Below, piece after piece: positions 31,819 through 40,596 of a stretch of DNA of 43,957 bases; the stretch's first letter is position 1; every line of letters starts with the position of its first letter. Both the position numbers and the translations under genes were made by a program. The DNA comes from Caballeronia udeis. Lineage in GTDB: Bacteria > Pseudomonadota > Gammaproteobacteria > Burkholderiales > Burkholderiaceae. The notes under the pieces were generated by a model. It did no database searches, was not told the DNA's origin, and was given only the letters and a program-made list of their open reading frames with translations. The stretch covers positions 1 to 43,957 of the forward strand of contig NZ_FCOK02000082.1 of assembly GCF_001544555.2 (NCBI RefSeq), in the 5' to 3' direction.

Positions 31819-32897
31819 TGCGCATCCTTCATCTTGTTCTTGCTCCACGCCTTTCGGGGGCGGAAGTGCTGGCCAAGGACCTCGCGATTCATCAGCAGAG
31901 GAGCGGCGAAGTGGTCGGCATGACGTCACTGCGGCCGCAACACGACGACTTCGTGAGGCTGCGCGAGGAGCTCGACGCGAACGGCGTGGAGTGCATGTTT
32001 CCCCGCGCATTCCACGGCACGCTCGGCAAGCTGTGGCATTTGTACCAGGCGGTCCGCCACTATCGTCCGGACGTGGTGTTTGCCCACGCGACCATTCCCG
32101 CTTTCTACGCACGTGCCCTGCCCATATCCGCGCCCGTGGTGTATGTGATGCACTCCGCCACCAACGACTTCGAGCGCGGTTTGTTCCGGCGTATTGAACG
32201 CGTGTTGTCGCGGCGGGCGCGGGCGGTGATCGGGGTGTCGCCGGCGAATATAGACGACTATGTGGCCGCTGTCGGCCGGCATCCGTCAATGCAGCTCATT
32301 CCAAACGGCGTGGACATGGCGCGCTTCTCGCACGGCCTGGACGCGGATCTCGCCAATGACCATGCGCAGATCGTGCAGATCGGGCGTTATACGTCGGTGA
32401 AGAACCAGTTGCAGACGGTGCATGCATTCAAGGAAGTCGCGCGGCAGGTTCCGCTCGCCCGATTGCTGCTGGTCGGCGTGGTCGAGGATCCGGCCTATTT
32501 CACGGCGGTGAAGGATCTCGTGGTGAAGCTTGGGCTCGAGCAGCAGGTCACGGTGGAAGGGCCGCGTTCGGACGTCTCGGACATTCTCTTCAAGGCCAGC
32601 GTGTTCGCGATGCCCTCGCGCTCCGAAGGCCATAGCATCGCGTTCCTGGAGGCGCTTGCGTCGGGGGTGCCGATTGTCGCCAGCGACATCCGGCCGTTCA
32701 GCTTCGCGGCGGATTTTCCGGCTGTGCATCTGCTGGATCCGGAGGACACCTCAATATATGCACGCGCGCTGGTGACCGCATTGGGAGAAAAGCGGGCGCA
32801 GCGGCCGCTAGGCGGCCTTACCCTTGCCGATACCGCCGAGCGTTATCTGGCCGTCGCGCGGCAGGTCACGGGGTACATGGCGGGTGCGTCGGCCTGA
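31818..32897 (+). CDS. Glycosyltransferase family 4
   Basis: A 359-residue GT-B enzyme: MRILHLVLAPRLSGAEVLAK at the N-terminus, VMHSATNDFERG and RAVIGVSPANIDDYVA in the first half, IPNGVDMARF at the hinge, and in the donor domain VQIGRYTSVKNQLQTVHAF with the E-x7-E motif in SRSEGHSIAFLEALASGVP. It adds a sugar to the repeat unit at the cytoplasmic membrane face. It starts at the stop of the flippase gene (TGATG), so the two are made together. A terminator lies just beyond its stop. Donor is unknown. Confidence 0.9.
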   Translation: MRILHLVLAPRLSGAEVLAKDLAIHQQRSGEVVGMTSLRPQHDDFVRLREELDANGVECMFPRAFHGTLGKLWHLYQAVRHYRPDVVFAHATIPAFYARALPISAPVVYVMHSATNDFERGLFRRIERVLSRRARAVIGVSPANIDDYVAAVGRHPSMQLIPNGVDMARFSHGLDADLANDHAQIVQIGRYTSVKNQLQTVHAFKEVARQVPLARLLLVGVVEDPAYFTAVKDLVVKLGLEQQVTVEGPRSDVSDILFKASVFAMPSRSEGHSIAFLEALASGVPIVASDIRPFSFAADFPAVHLLDPEDTSIYARALVTALGEKRAQRPLGGLTLADTAERYLAVARQVTGYMAGASA

Positions 32898-32931
32898 GCG
32901 CAGGATTGCCCGCATTCCAGCGTCGTAAAAA

Positions 32932-32956
32932 AATGCCGGCTGTGCAAGCCGGCATT
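32932..32956. terminator. Terminator for the transporter unit
   Basis: AATGCCGGC and GCCGGCATT form a perfect 9-bp stem with a 7-base loop. On the minus strand it is followed by TTTTTTT, about 50 bp after the small-subunit stop, so it ends that operon. It may also slow plus-strand transcription after the glycosyltransferase. Confidence 0.85.
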
Positions 32957-33007
32957 CCTGTTTCTAATTCCTGCTTCTATCGACGTCGAATCTTCAACTT
33001 CAGTGGA

Positions 33008-33154
33008 TCAATGAAACAGCTTGGTCGCCTGGAGCAAGGTGTTGATCACGCCCCATGCAAGCGGTACCAGCACATAGATCCAGAACACGCCGAGCAGCAG
33101 CTTGTTGGACGGCGCGGCATCCGCGTTGGCGTTCAGGTCGGTACGGGCGTTCAT
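33008..33154 (-). CDS. MFS transporter small subunit, 48 aa
   Basis: A 48-residue protein, polar for 17 residues (MNARTDLNANADAAPS), then a single hydrophobic segment (LLLGVFWIYVLVPLAWGVINTL) and a short basic tail. GGAGA lies five bases before the ATG. It starts 31 bp after the transporter stop on the same strand and is followed by a terminator. Small single-helix partners of this kind occur beside oxalate/formate-type MFS carriers in Burkholderiaceae. It probably binds the carrier in the inner membrane. It is too short for many gene finders. Confidence 0.8.
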   Translation of the reverse strand: MNARTDLNANADAAPSNKLLLGVFWIYVLVPLAWGVINTLLQATKLFH

Positions 33155-33185
33155 TGTGTTCTCCGGTTTATCGTTGTCCTGGGAT

Positions 33186-34583
33186 TCAGTCTGCCGCGAG
33201 TGCGGACGCGCTCATGTGATGTTTCTCGTGCACGCGCTTCACCAGCAGGTTGCAGATAAACCCGATCACCAGCAGTCCGGCCATGATGTGCAGGGTCGTG
33301 GTGTAGGCCTCCGCCTTGACCACGCCATGCTCCACTTCATACGCGCGGATGTAATTCACCAGCACCGGACCTGCGATACCGGCCGCAGCCCACGCGGTCA
33401 GCAGGCGTCCATGAATGCCGCCTACGAATTTCGTGCCGAACATGTCGGCAAGATAGGCCGGGACGGTCGCAAAGCCGCCGCCGTACATGGACAGGATCAC
33501 GCAATACGAGAGCACGAAGAGCGCAACGTTGCCGGCCTGCGCGAACTGCGGCACCAGCAGATACAGCACCGCACCGAGCACGAAGAAGACGAAGTAGGTG
33601 TTCTTGCGTCCGATCCAGTCCGACGCCGATGCCCATACGAAACGCCCGCCCATGTTGAAGAGCGAAAGCAGGCCGACGAAACCGGCCGCGGCCCCCGCCG
33701 TGACCGATGTCTTGAAGCTCTCCTGGATCATCACCGACGCCTGGCCCAGCACGCCGATCCCGGCCGTCACGTTGAGGAACAGCACCAGCCAGATCAGGTA
33801 GAACTGCGGCGTCTTCAGCGCCTGGTCAATATCCACGTGATTGCGCGTGATCATCTTGTTGCCGTTCGTCACCGGCGGCGTCCAGCCCGCCGGCGTCCAG
33901 TTGGGGCGCGGGACGCGGATGGCGAGCGCACCGATCGACATCGAGATGAAATAGATGACACCCAGCACCACGAAGGTCTCGGTCACGCCGTTGCTGGTCG
34001 CGCTCTTGAAGTGGTTCATCAGCGCGACCGAGGCGGGCGCCGCGATCATCGCGCCGCCGCCGAAGCCCATGATCGCCATGCCGGTCGCCATGCCGCGGCG
34101 GTCAGGAAACCAGCGGATCAGCGTGGACACCGGCGAGACATAACCGAGCCCCAGTCCGATCCCGCCAATCACGCCGTAGCCGAGGTAGACCAGCACGATC
34201 TGATGCAGGTGCACACCGAGCGCCGCCACCAGGAAACCCCCGCCGAAGCAGGAGGCCGCCGTGAACATGGTGCGTCGCGGCCCGACTTTCTCCAGCCACT
34301 TGCCGGCGAACGCGGCCGAGAGCCCGAGGAACACGATAGCCAGCGAAAAGATCCAGCCGAGCGTGGTCAGCGACCAGTCGTCCGGGGCCGATTCCGTAAT
34401 CCCGATGACACGCGTGAGCGGCGCGTTGAAAACGGAAAACGCGTAAGCCTGGCCAATACACAAGTGCACGGCGAGGGCGGCGGGTGGCACCATCCAGCGG
34501 GAAAATCCCGGTTTTGCAATGGAAGCTTCTTTGGAAAAAAATCCGGGCGAACCGGTAATTGTGCTGCCTGTATGAGAGCTCAT
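33186..34583 (-). CDS. MFS transporter, oxalate/formate antiporter (OFA) family
   Basis: A 465-residue, twelve-helix carrier. Family features are VHLCIGQAYAFSVFNAPL in the first helix, GKWLEKVGPRRTMF (the helix 2-3 loop), RWFPDRRGMATGMAIMGFGG (about 146-165) and GRFVWASASDWIGRKNTYF in the second half. The OFA group exchanges small carboxylates such as oxalate and formate; the substrate here cannot be fixed. It forms an operon with the 48-residue small subunit. Function looks unrelated to polysaccharide assembly, so it may be an insertion between two glycan blocks, or a carboxylate uptake system that happens to be adjacent. Confidence 0.87.
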   Translation of the reverse strand: MSSHTGSTITGSPGFFSKEASIAKPGFSRWMVPPAALAVHLCIGQAYAFSVFNAPLTRVIGITESAPDDWSLTTLGWIFSLAIVFLGLSAAFAGKWLEKVGPRRTMFTAASCFGGGFLVAALGVHLHQIVLVYLGYGVIGGIGLGLGYVSPVSTLIRWFPDRRGMATGMAIMGFGGGAMIAAPASVALMNHFKSATSNGVTETFVVLGVIYFISMSIGALAIRVPRPNWTPAGWTPPVTNGNKMITRNHVDIDQALKTPQFYLIWLVLFLNVTAGIGVLGQASVMIQESFKTSVTAGAAAGFVGLLSLFNMGGRFVWASASDWIGRKNTYFVFFVLGAVLYLLVPQFAQAGNVALFVLSYCVILSMYGGGFATVPAYLADMFGTKFVGGIHGRLLTAWAAAGIAGPVLVNYIRAYEVEHGVVKAEAYTTTLHIMAGLLVIGFICNLLVKRVHEKHHMSASALAAD

Positions 34584-35389
34584 TCTGGGTCTCCAATCTG
34601 ATTTATTTGTGTTGTTTATCGTTTGCTTTTTTTATGAACGGACTTCAGCCGCATTTCGGCGGAGCTTCCGAAATGCGGCTCAATCGACGAGTAACGAGTT
34701 GCACGACGAGGGGAATAAAGTGGGGGTTTTATATATGATGTTTGTGTTCATAATGTTGGCTTGCCGGTGCTTCCCTCTCACGATAGTAAAGGGCGCACCT
34801 AGTTGCAATAGGATATCGTAAGACATAAGTAATTGTACTAATAAGGCAATCCTTGATAAGGCCGTCTTCGGCTGTTCCAAATCAGTAAAAACAGGAGTTT
34901 TCAATAATCTTCAGGTAAGTGCAGGTAATAACTTCTATAGCATTGGCTTATCGCCTCGATATACGAGATTTATCAATGGGACAGATTAACTGGTATTTTC
35001 CCGAAGAATTTTGATTGCGGCGGCGAGCCTGAAAGATCGCGTGGCCGATGGAAAAACGCATTAAATCGGCGAGAGGCGGTGCGAACAGAAATGGGTGGGC
35101 AGGGAGGTGGCGCTACGTTGGCCCGACGATTTTCAGCGCGCCTTTGCGATACGGCTCTCGCCACCTGACCTGTACGGACACCCGCGTTTCAGACCCGGTT
35201 CGGGTTATCACAATCGTCATTTCGTATGACTAATCCAGGGCCGGAGAAACATCAAGACGTCGCATGAAGAGCGCATGATTTGCACGGCGAAGGCGCGGCT
35301 GACCTTCGCCAAATCCCACGCGTTGCGCCCACGCTGGAGGCGGTGGACGACGGACGTAGCGCGTTATCTCACCTTAAGGAGCACGTTCC
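34584..35389. promoter_or_regulatory. AT-rich divergent intergenic region
   Basis: About 800 bp lies between the transporter (minus) and the hydrolase (plus). The left part (34600-35000) is much richer in A and T than its surroundings. It holds the long hairpin at 34647-34680 and must carry the transporter promoter. Short frames here lack ribosome binding sites and domains. The right part is GC-rich with nothing recognisable until the hydrolase ribosome site. Confidence 0.55.
34647..34680. promoter_or_regulatory. 13-bp perfect inverted repeat upstream of the transporter
   Basis: AGCCGCATTTCGG (34647-34659) pairs exactly with CCGAAATGCGGCT (34668-34680) around an 8-base loop. It lies 64-97 bp upstream of the transporter start, with no T run on either side. 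It may be an operator or a structured leader in the transporter message. A terminator role is unlikely. Confidence 0.5.
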
Positions 35390-36211
35390 ATGAGCACGAT
35401 CAAGACGAACGACGGCACGGAGATTTTCTACAAGGACTGGGGTACAGGCAAGACGGTGGTGTTCTCGCACGGGTGGCCTCTGGATGCGGACGCGTGGGAT
35501 GCGCAGATGTTGTTCATGGTCCAGAAGGGCTACCGCGTCATCGCCCATGACCGCCGGGGACATGGGCGTTCAGGTCAGCCGGCACAAGGCAACGACATGG
35601 ACACCTACGCCGACGACTTGGCCGCCGTGCTCGACGCACTGGATGTGAAAGACGCCATGCTGGTGGGCCACTCAACGGGCGGTGGCGAGGTCACGCGTTA
35701 TATCGGGCGTCATGGAACGGGGCGGGTATCGAAGGCCGTGCTGATCGGCGCCGTGCCGCCGTTGATGCTGAAGACGGAAGCGAATCCGGGCGGCTTGCCG
35801 AAGGATGTATTCGATGGAATTCGCGCAGGCGTGGCGGGGGATCGCTCGCAGTTCTACAAGGATCTGGCGCTGCCGTTCTTCGGCTACAACCGCGATAACG
35901 CCAAGAAATCGCAGGGTGTGATCGACACGTTCTGGGCGCAGGGAATGTTGGGCGGGATACTGGGGCACTACGCGTGCATCAGGGAGTTTTCAGAGGTCGA
36001 TTACACGGAAGACCTGAAGAAGTTTGATGTACCGACCCTGATCCTGCACGGTGATGACGACCAGATCGTGCCGATCGATGCAGCGGGAAGACACTCGGCG
36101 AAGATCGTCAGGAATGCGACGCTCAAGGTGTATCCGGGCGGTGCGCACGGCATGTGCGTGGTCGAGGCTGACAAGGTGAACGCGGACTTGCTCGCGTTTG
36201 TGTCGAGCTAG
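35390..36211 (+). CDS. Alpha/beta hydrolase, cofactor-free chloroperoxidase/perhydrolase type
   Basis: A 273-residue single-domain hydrolase. It shows the oxyanion part FSHGWPLDADAW (about 25-36), RVIAHDRRGHGRSGQP (about 48-63), the nucleophile elbow GHSTGGGE with Ser near 93-97, then HGDDDQIVP with the acid and GGAHGM with the catalytic His close to the C-terminus. This matches bacterial non-haem chloroperoxidases or arylesterase/perhydrolases, cytoplasmic, of broad ester specificity. AAGGAG lies seven bases before the ATG. A single gene; its link to the polysaccharide island is not evident. Confidence 0.88.
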   Translation: MSTIKTNDGTEIFYKDWGTGKTVVFSHGWPLDADAWDAQMLFMVQKGYRVIAHDRRGHGRSGQPAQGNDMDTYADDLAAVLDALDVKDAMLVGHSTGGGEVTRYIGRHGTGRVSKAVLIGAVPPLMLKTEANPGGLPKDVFDGIRAGVAGDRSQFYKDLALPFFGYNRDNAKKSQGVIDTFWAQGMLGGILGHYACIREFSEVDYTEDLKKFDVPTLILHGDDDQIVPIDAAGRHSAKIVRNATLKVYPGGAHGMCVVEADKVNADLLAFVSS

Positions 36212-36221
36212 AAGGAAGCAG

Positions 36222-36249
36222 CGCGCCGGCTGAAGAAACCGCCGGCGCG
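36222..36249. terminator. Hairpin between convergent genes
   Basis: CGCGCCGGC and GCCGGCGCG form a perfect 9-bp stem with a 10-base loop in the 45-bp gap between the hydrolase stop and the WecA-like stop. There is no T run, so termination would be weak or factor-assisted, but the position fits a shared terminator. Confidence 0.5.
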
Positions 36250-36256
36250 GGAAGCA

Positions 36257-37366
36257 CTACTTCTTCACCGGATGAGCCCTCCGGAACACCATCCATCGCG
36301 GCGATTTGAACCGGACGATGCTGACGTAAAGCCACACGTAGGTGAACGCAAACACCACCACAAAGCAGAACAGATGCAGCGTATGCCGCCAGAACAGCGT
36401 GGCGGGAATCACGGCCACCAGGCACAGCAGCCACAGATACGGTGAGGTGAGCGAATTGCGCCGCGTGATTTCGCGGGCGTTCTGCGCCCCAACGGCCCAG
36501 CGCATGAGGCGCTTGTACACCAGCATATGCAGATGCACGCCATCGGGAATCCCGGGCGATATCCCGCGAATAAACTTCTTCCGGTAGATCGAGAAACAGG
36601 TCTCGAAGATCGGATACATGAACAGCAGCACCGGGAACCACGCCGAGACATCGCGATTGCGCATCACGAGCATGATGGACAGTTCGGCAAGCATGAAGCC
36701 GATGAAATACGCGCCGCCATCGCCGAGAAAAATCAGCCCGGCCGGGAAGTTCCAGATGAAAAAGCCCATCACCGCGCCCATCATGATCAGCGAGGCGGAC
36801 AACACCACCGGGTCGTGAACCTGGAACGCCACGTACGCGAGCGACGCGAACATCATGAATGCGACCATGGACGCGAGTCCGTTGAAGCCATCGATGATAT
36901 TGATTGCGTTCGCCAAAGCCGCCACCGCCACCACGGTGACAAGACACGAGATGACCCCGTAGGTCAGCAGGAAGTCGAGCGGCGGAACGCTGATACGCGT
37001 GACCGCGATTCCCAGCAGGAAATACGCAAGCGCGGCCGCGGCCATGGTGCAGACCAGGCGTACAACCGGCGTGACCCGCTTGGTCAGGTCCTCGAGAAGT
37101 CCCGAGAAAAACGCCGGCATGCCGCAAGCAACAATGGCGAGGATTCCGCTCGACACGGCCGGATAAGTCCATCGAAGCTGCACGGCCGAGACGGTGAGTC
37201 CGATCAGGATTCCGACCCCGCCGATGCGGGGCACGGACCGCGCGTGAAACTTCTGCACGCCGGCAAAATCGCTATCGCCGGAAATGCCTTCGTGCAAATG
37301 GGCAAACCGCACGATCAACAGCGTGATGAATAGCGAAACGAGAAAACCGAGCGCAAAACTGAGCAT
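36257..37366 (-). CDS. Undecaprenyl-phosphate sugar-1-phosphate transferase (WecA/WbpL/MraY family)
   Basis: A 369-residue protein with about eleven membrane helices. Signatures are NAINIIDGFNGLASM (about 153-167), FLGDGGAYFIGF (about 213-224) and DGVHLHMLVYKRL (about 274-286), the last corresponding to the HIHH-type loop that selects the sugar. The family primes glycan synthesis by moving a HexNAc-1-phosphate, often GlcNAc or FucNAc, onto undecaprenyl phosphate. It would be the starter enzyme for the right-hand block, separate from the BceB-like enzyme at 7965-9341. It is the last gene of a minus-strand operon and starts 72 bp after galE. Confidence 0.9.
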   Translation of the reverse strand: MLSFALGFLVSLFITLLIVRFAHLHEGISGDSDFAGVQKFHARSVPRIGGVGILIGLTVSAVQLRWTYPAVSSGILAIVACGMPAFFSGLLEDLTKRVTPVVRLVCTMAAAALAYFLLGIAVTRISVPPLDFLLTYGVISCLVTVVAVAALANAINIIDGFNGLASMVAFMMFASLAYVAFQVHDPVVLSASLIMMGAVMGFFIWNFPAGLIFLGDGGAYFIGFMLAELSIMLVMRNRDVSAWFPVLLFMYPIFETCFSIYRKKFIRGISPGIPDGVHLHMLVYKRLMRWAVGAQNAREITRRNSLTSPYLWLLCLVAVIPATLFWRHTLHLFCFVVVFAFTYVWLYVSIVRFKSPRWMVFRRAHPVKK

Positions 37367-37438
37367 GAAAAATAACCACTAGAAAGAACGCATCAGGCGG
37401 GGCCTGAACCAAAACCAGGCCGCGCCTGAACCAGAACG

Positions 37439-38473
37439 TCAGGCAAAACCCCTCGGGTTCTGCGACTGCCAGCGCCAGTGATCGGCGCACATCCGTTCGA
37501 TGCCGTGTTCCGCCTGCCAGCCGAGCAGCTTCGCGGCGGCGGCCGGATCCGCGAAACATTCTGCGATATCCCCCGGACGGCGGGCGACGAGCTCGTACGG
37601 CACGGGCTTGCCCGAAGCCGCTTCGAACGCCTTCACCACATCCAGCACGCTATACCCCTGGCCCGTGCCCAGGTTCACGACAAAGCTGCTGTCAAGCGAC
37701 TCCAGCGCATCGAGCGCCTTGATATGACCACGCGCCAGATCGACCACATGAATGTAATCGCGCACGCCGGTGCCGTCGTGGGTCGCGTAATCGCTGCCGA
37801 AAATCCGCAGGCGTTCCAGTTTGCCCACCGCCACTTGCGCGACATACGGCATCAGGTTGTTCGGCACGCCCGCCGGATCTTCGCCGATCAAGCCGCTTTC
37901 ATGCGCGCCGACCGGATTGAAGTAACGCAGGGTTGCAATGCGCCACGCGGCATCGGAGATTTCCAGGTCGCGCAAAACCTGTTCGGCGATAAGCTTCGAT
38001 TGCCCGTAGGGGTTCGTTGCCGACAGCGGAAACGACTCGTCGATAGGCACGCTCTTCGGCACGCCATACACCGTCGCCGACGAACTGAAGACGAATTTCT
38101 TCACGTTGCGCGCGCGCATGGTGTCGAGCAGCACGAGCAGGCTGTCGATGTTGTTACGGTAATACTCGATCGGTTTCGCCACCGATTCTCCCACCGACTT
38201 CAACGCGGCGAAATGGATCGCGCCGGTGATCGTGTGTTCATCGAAAATGCGGGCGAGGGCGGTTTCATCGCGGACATCGGCTTCGTGGAATGCCAGCGTC
38301 TTGCCGGTGATCTGCTCCACGCGTTTGAGCGACTGAGCGTTGCTGTTCACGAGGTTGTCGATCACGACAACGCCGTAACCGGCATTCAGCAATTCGACGC
38401 AAGTATGCGAGCCGATAAAACCGGCGCCGCCCGTGACAAGGATCGTGCCCTTCGCGCTTGTGTGACCAGTCAT
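37439..38473 (-). CDS. galE: UDP-glucose 4-epimerase
   Basis: A 344-residue SDR enzyme with GGAGFIGSHTCVELLNAG at the N-terminus, VIDNLVNS, FSSSATVYG near 125, catalytic YGQSK (about 155-159) and RYFNPVGAHESGLIGEDP. It interconverts UDP-glucose and UDP-galactose (or the GlcNAc forms) in the cytoplasm, supplying UDP-Gal for the glycosyltransferases. Length and motifs are typical. It lies 23 bp after the GT4 gene and upstream of the initiating transferase in the same minus-strand operon, so the right-hand glycan probably contains galactose or GalNAc. Confidence 0.95.
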   Translation of the reverse strand: MTGHTSAKGTILVTGGAGFIGSHTCVELLNAGYGVVVIDNLVNSNAQSLKRVEQITGKTLAFHEADVRDETALARIFDEHTITGAIHFAALKSVGESVAKPIEYYRNNIDSLLVLLDTMRARNVKKFVFSSSATVYGVPKSVPIDESFPLSATNPYGQSKLIAEQVLRDLEISDAAWRIATLRYFNPVGAHESGLIGEDPAGVPNNLMPYVAQVAVGKLERLRIFGSDYATHDGTGVRDYIHVVDLARGHIKALDALESLDSSFVVNLGTGQGYSVLDVVKAFEAASGKPVPYELVARRPGDIAECFADPAAAAKLLGWQAEHGIERMCADHWRWQSQNPRGFA

Positions 38474-38496
38474 GAATAACGCTCCCGGAGGGTGAT

Positions 38497-39648
38497 TTAG
38501 AGTGAAACGCCGGTAACCGCGCGTATTGTGCCTTTATAACGCTCGACGACCGCGTTTTCGTCGAATTCGCGCGCCACCTTGGCGCGGCCCGCCACGCCCA
38601 TTTCAGCGCGTGCCATGTGGCTCGAGAGCAGCACGCGTTCGAGTTGCTGCGCGAGGCTGTCGGCGCTTTTTACTTCGCACAGCAGGCCCGTCACGCCGTT
38701 TTCGACGACTTCGCGGCAGCCGGGGACATCGGTGGCGACAATCGGGCGTCCCATTGCCGACGCCTCCATCAAGGTCCGCGGCACGCCTTCGCGATACGAC
38801 GGCAGCACCACGCAATCCGCATTACCGATAAACGCGCGGACGTCGTGCGCCTCGCCGAGATAATCGATGACCCCTTCGCGCTGCCAGGCCTGCACTTCGT
38901 CGAGCGTGATGGCGCTGGGGTTGTCGACGCCCACGGGTCCGAGCAACTGGAACCGCGCGTACGGATATTTCAGGCGCAGCCGGCGGGCTGCATCGACGTA
39001 TTCCGCGACGCCTTTATCCCACAGCAGACGGCCAATTAAAATGAAAAAAAAGCCTTCCGTCTGCGGGTTGGCACGCGGTAGCGGCTGGAAAGCATAGTCG
39101 TCGAGATCGACACCCTCGCCGTGCAGCAGGCGCGCGCGGTCCGGATGAGCCAGCAGGTTCTGGTCGATGAACGCCTGCCGGTCGTCCTGGTTCAGGAACC
39201 ACACTTCGCGCGGAAACCGGAATGCGAAACGGTAAAGCCGTTTGGCAACACTTGCGGTCCGGCTCCTCTGGATGAACACATAACCCAGTCCCGTGGTGAC
39301 CGCAATCGATGGTACGCCCGCGAGTTTCGCCGCGATCGAACCGTAGATGTTCGGTTTGATCGTGTAGTGAAATACCAGGTGCGGCCGGGTTGCCCGGTAC
39401 TCGCGATACAGCGCGGCGAGGGTCTTCAGGTCATCGCGGGGATTGGTGCCTTTCGACGCGACCGGCAGCTCGACGCATCGGCAGCCCATTTCTTCCAGCG
39501 GCGCGAAGGTCCGGTCGCGCGGCGCGATCACCGAGACTTCCACGCCGCGTTCGATCAGCATCCGCAGCAAGCCGCGCCGGTAGGTGTAGATCGCCCACGC
39601 GGTGTTGCAGACGAGGGCTATGCGAAGGCGGGATTTCTCTGCGTTCAT
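38497..39648 (-). CDS. Glycosyltransferase family 4
   Basis: A 383-residue GT-B enzyme starting MNAEKSRLRIALVCNTAWAI, with FHYTIKPNIYGSIAAK (about 93-108), typical of glycosyltransferases acting next to WecA/WbpL-type primers. The donor domain shows FILIGRLLWDKGVAEYVDAA and the E-x7-E motif in YREGVPRTLMEASAMGRP. It probably adds the second sugar to the undecaprenyl-linked unit. It is 114 bp after the GT2 gene, and the gap is mostly a 13-bp tandem repeat. Donor is unknown; UDP-galactose from the adjacent galE is possible. Confidence 0.9.
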   Translation of the reverse strand: MNAEKSRLRIALVCNTAWAIYTYRRGLLRMLIERGVEVSVIAPRDRTFAPLEEMGCRCVELPVASKGTNPRDDLKTLAALYREYRATRPHLVFHYTIKPNIYGSIAAKLAGVPSIAVTTGLGYVFIQRSRTASVAKRLYRFAFRFPREVWFLNQDDRQAFIDQNLLAHPDRARLLHGEGVDLDDYAFQPLPRANPQTEGFFFILIGRLLWDKGVAEYVDAARRLRLKYPYARFQLLGPVGVDNPSAITLDEVQAWQREGVIDYLGEAHDVRAFIGNADCVVLPSYREGVPRTLMEASAMGRPIVATDVPGCREVVENGVTGLLCEVKSADSLAQQLERVLLSSHMARAEMGVAGRAKVAREFDENAVVERYKGTIRAVTGVSL

Positions 39649-39686
39649 TCGATAGGTTTCAAATACGGCATGTCAGGCGCTGGATG

Positions 39687-39751
39687 AAGGGCTTGAAGCA
39701 AGGGCTTGAGTCAAGGGCTTGAAGCAAGGGCTTGAAGCAAGGGCTTGAAGC
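39687..39751. repeat. Five tandem copies of a 13-bp unit
   Basis: The unit AAGGGCTTGAAGC is repeated five times without a gap (39687-39751). Copies 1, 3, 4 and 5 are identical and copy 2 ends GTC. It fills over half of the 114-bp gap between the GT2 and GT4 genes. Since 13 is not a multiple of three and the tract is outside coding sequence, copy-number change would alter spacing or message structure, not protein. Confidence 0.92.
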
Positions 39752-39762
39752 AAAGTATTGCG

Positions 39763-40596
39763 TCACGCCTGAAACAAGCGGGTTTTCAACGCACGCACGG
39801 CGCCGTACGGCAGCATCAGATGCGTGATGTTTTTCGCCACGCCAAGCCAGTCCGGCAGGTTCGTCAGGCGCATGTATTTCAATTGCAGCCGCAGCGTGGA
39901 AAGCGTTTGTGTACGGCGTTTCGTGGCGCTGATGCCGTGCTCGTTGAGTTCGTAATACACGCCGAATTCCGGCAGGTTCGCGCAGTCGTGGTCTTGCATC
40001 AGGCGCAGGAACAGATCGAGATCCTCGGCCGCGCGATACTCCGCGCGATAGTTGCCGGCGTCCATCACGGCGCCGACGCGCAGCATCATCGTCGGATGGG
40101 AGAAGCAGGCGCGCAGCAGCATGACGCGGCGGATCGCTGCGGGTTCGGCGGGCGGCCGAAGGTCGAACAGCGGCGCGCCCTCCATGCTCACCACATGCGT
40201 CCACATGCCGAGCGCCGCCGTTTCCGGATGCGCTTCCATATAAGCGCGCTGCTTTTCCAGCCGATACGGCGTCGCCAGATCGCCCGCATCGATTCGCGCC
40301 GCGTATTTGACACCCCGTTGCGCCAACGTGGCCACGCCGGTCTGCAACGCCAGCTCAATACCGCCATTGCGCGGCATGCGCAGCACGTCGATCGTGAGGT
40401 TCGCAACAGACGGCGCGACAATGGGCGGCAGGCTGCCGTCATCGACGATCAGCACGCGCACCGGCGCGCGCTCGCAGAACGAGGCGAGCGTGCGGTCCAG
40501 GTCGTGCTGGGCGTTGAACACCGGAATCAGCACGGTGACGTCGTCGAGCGCCGGAGATGACATGGGCGTGGTGGGCGTAGGTGAGGAAGCCGTCAT
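39763..40596 (-). CDS. Glycosyltransferase family 2
   Basis: A 277-residue GT-A enzyme. The start of the fold is VTVLIPVFNAQHDLDRTL (about 19-36), with LIVDDGS near 50 and the metal-site equivalent ARIDAGDLATPYRLEKQ (about 96-112), where DxD is read as DAGD. Later RAAEDLDLFLRLMQ (about 193-206) supplies the ED base-type motif. It is a membrane-associated inverting transferase; donor is unknown. The ATG at 40596 overlaps the stop of the upstream flippase gene (ATGA), so both are co-translated. An ATG 11 codons further in is an alternative start. Confidence 0.88.
   Translation of the reverse strand: MTASSPTPTTPMSSPALDDVTVLIPVFNAQHDLDRTLASFCERAPVRVLIVDDGSLPPIVAPSVANLTIDVLRMPRNGGIELALQTGVATLAQRGVKYAARIDAGDLATPYRLEKQRAYMEAHPETAALGMWTHVVSMEGAPLFDLRPPAEPAAIRRVMLLRACFSHPTMMLRVGAVMDAGNYRAEYRAAEDLDLFLRLMQDHDCANLPEFGVYYELNEHGISATKRRTQTLSTLRLQLKYMRLTNLPDWLGVAKNITHLMLPYGAVRALKTRLFQA

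Noticed and set aside
33102..34601. Long plus-strand open frame (499 codons) opposite the transporter
   Set aside because: Antisense shadow of a clear MFS gene; composition is His- and Arg-rich with no domain.
34680..34904. Minus-strand frame of 74 codons upstream of the transporter
   Set aside because: AT-rich, no ribosome binding site, no domain, and it overlaps the promoter region; probably chance.
39687..39751. CRISPR array
   Set aside because: Units are directly adjacent with no spacers and only 13 bp long, so this is a tandem repeat. The 40-bp repeat at 43826 also has no spacers.
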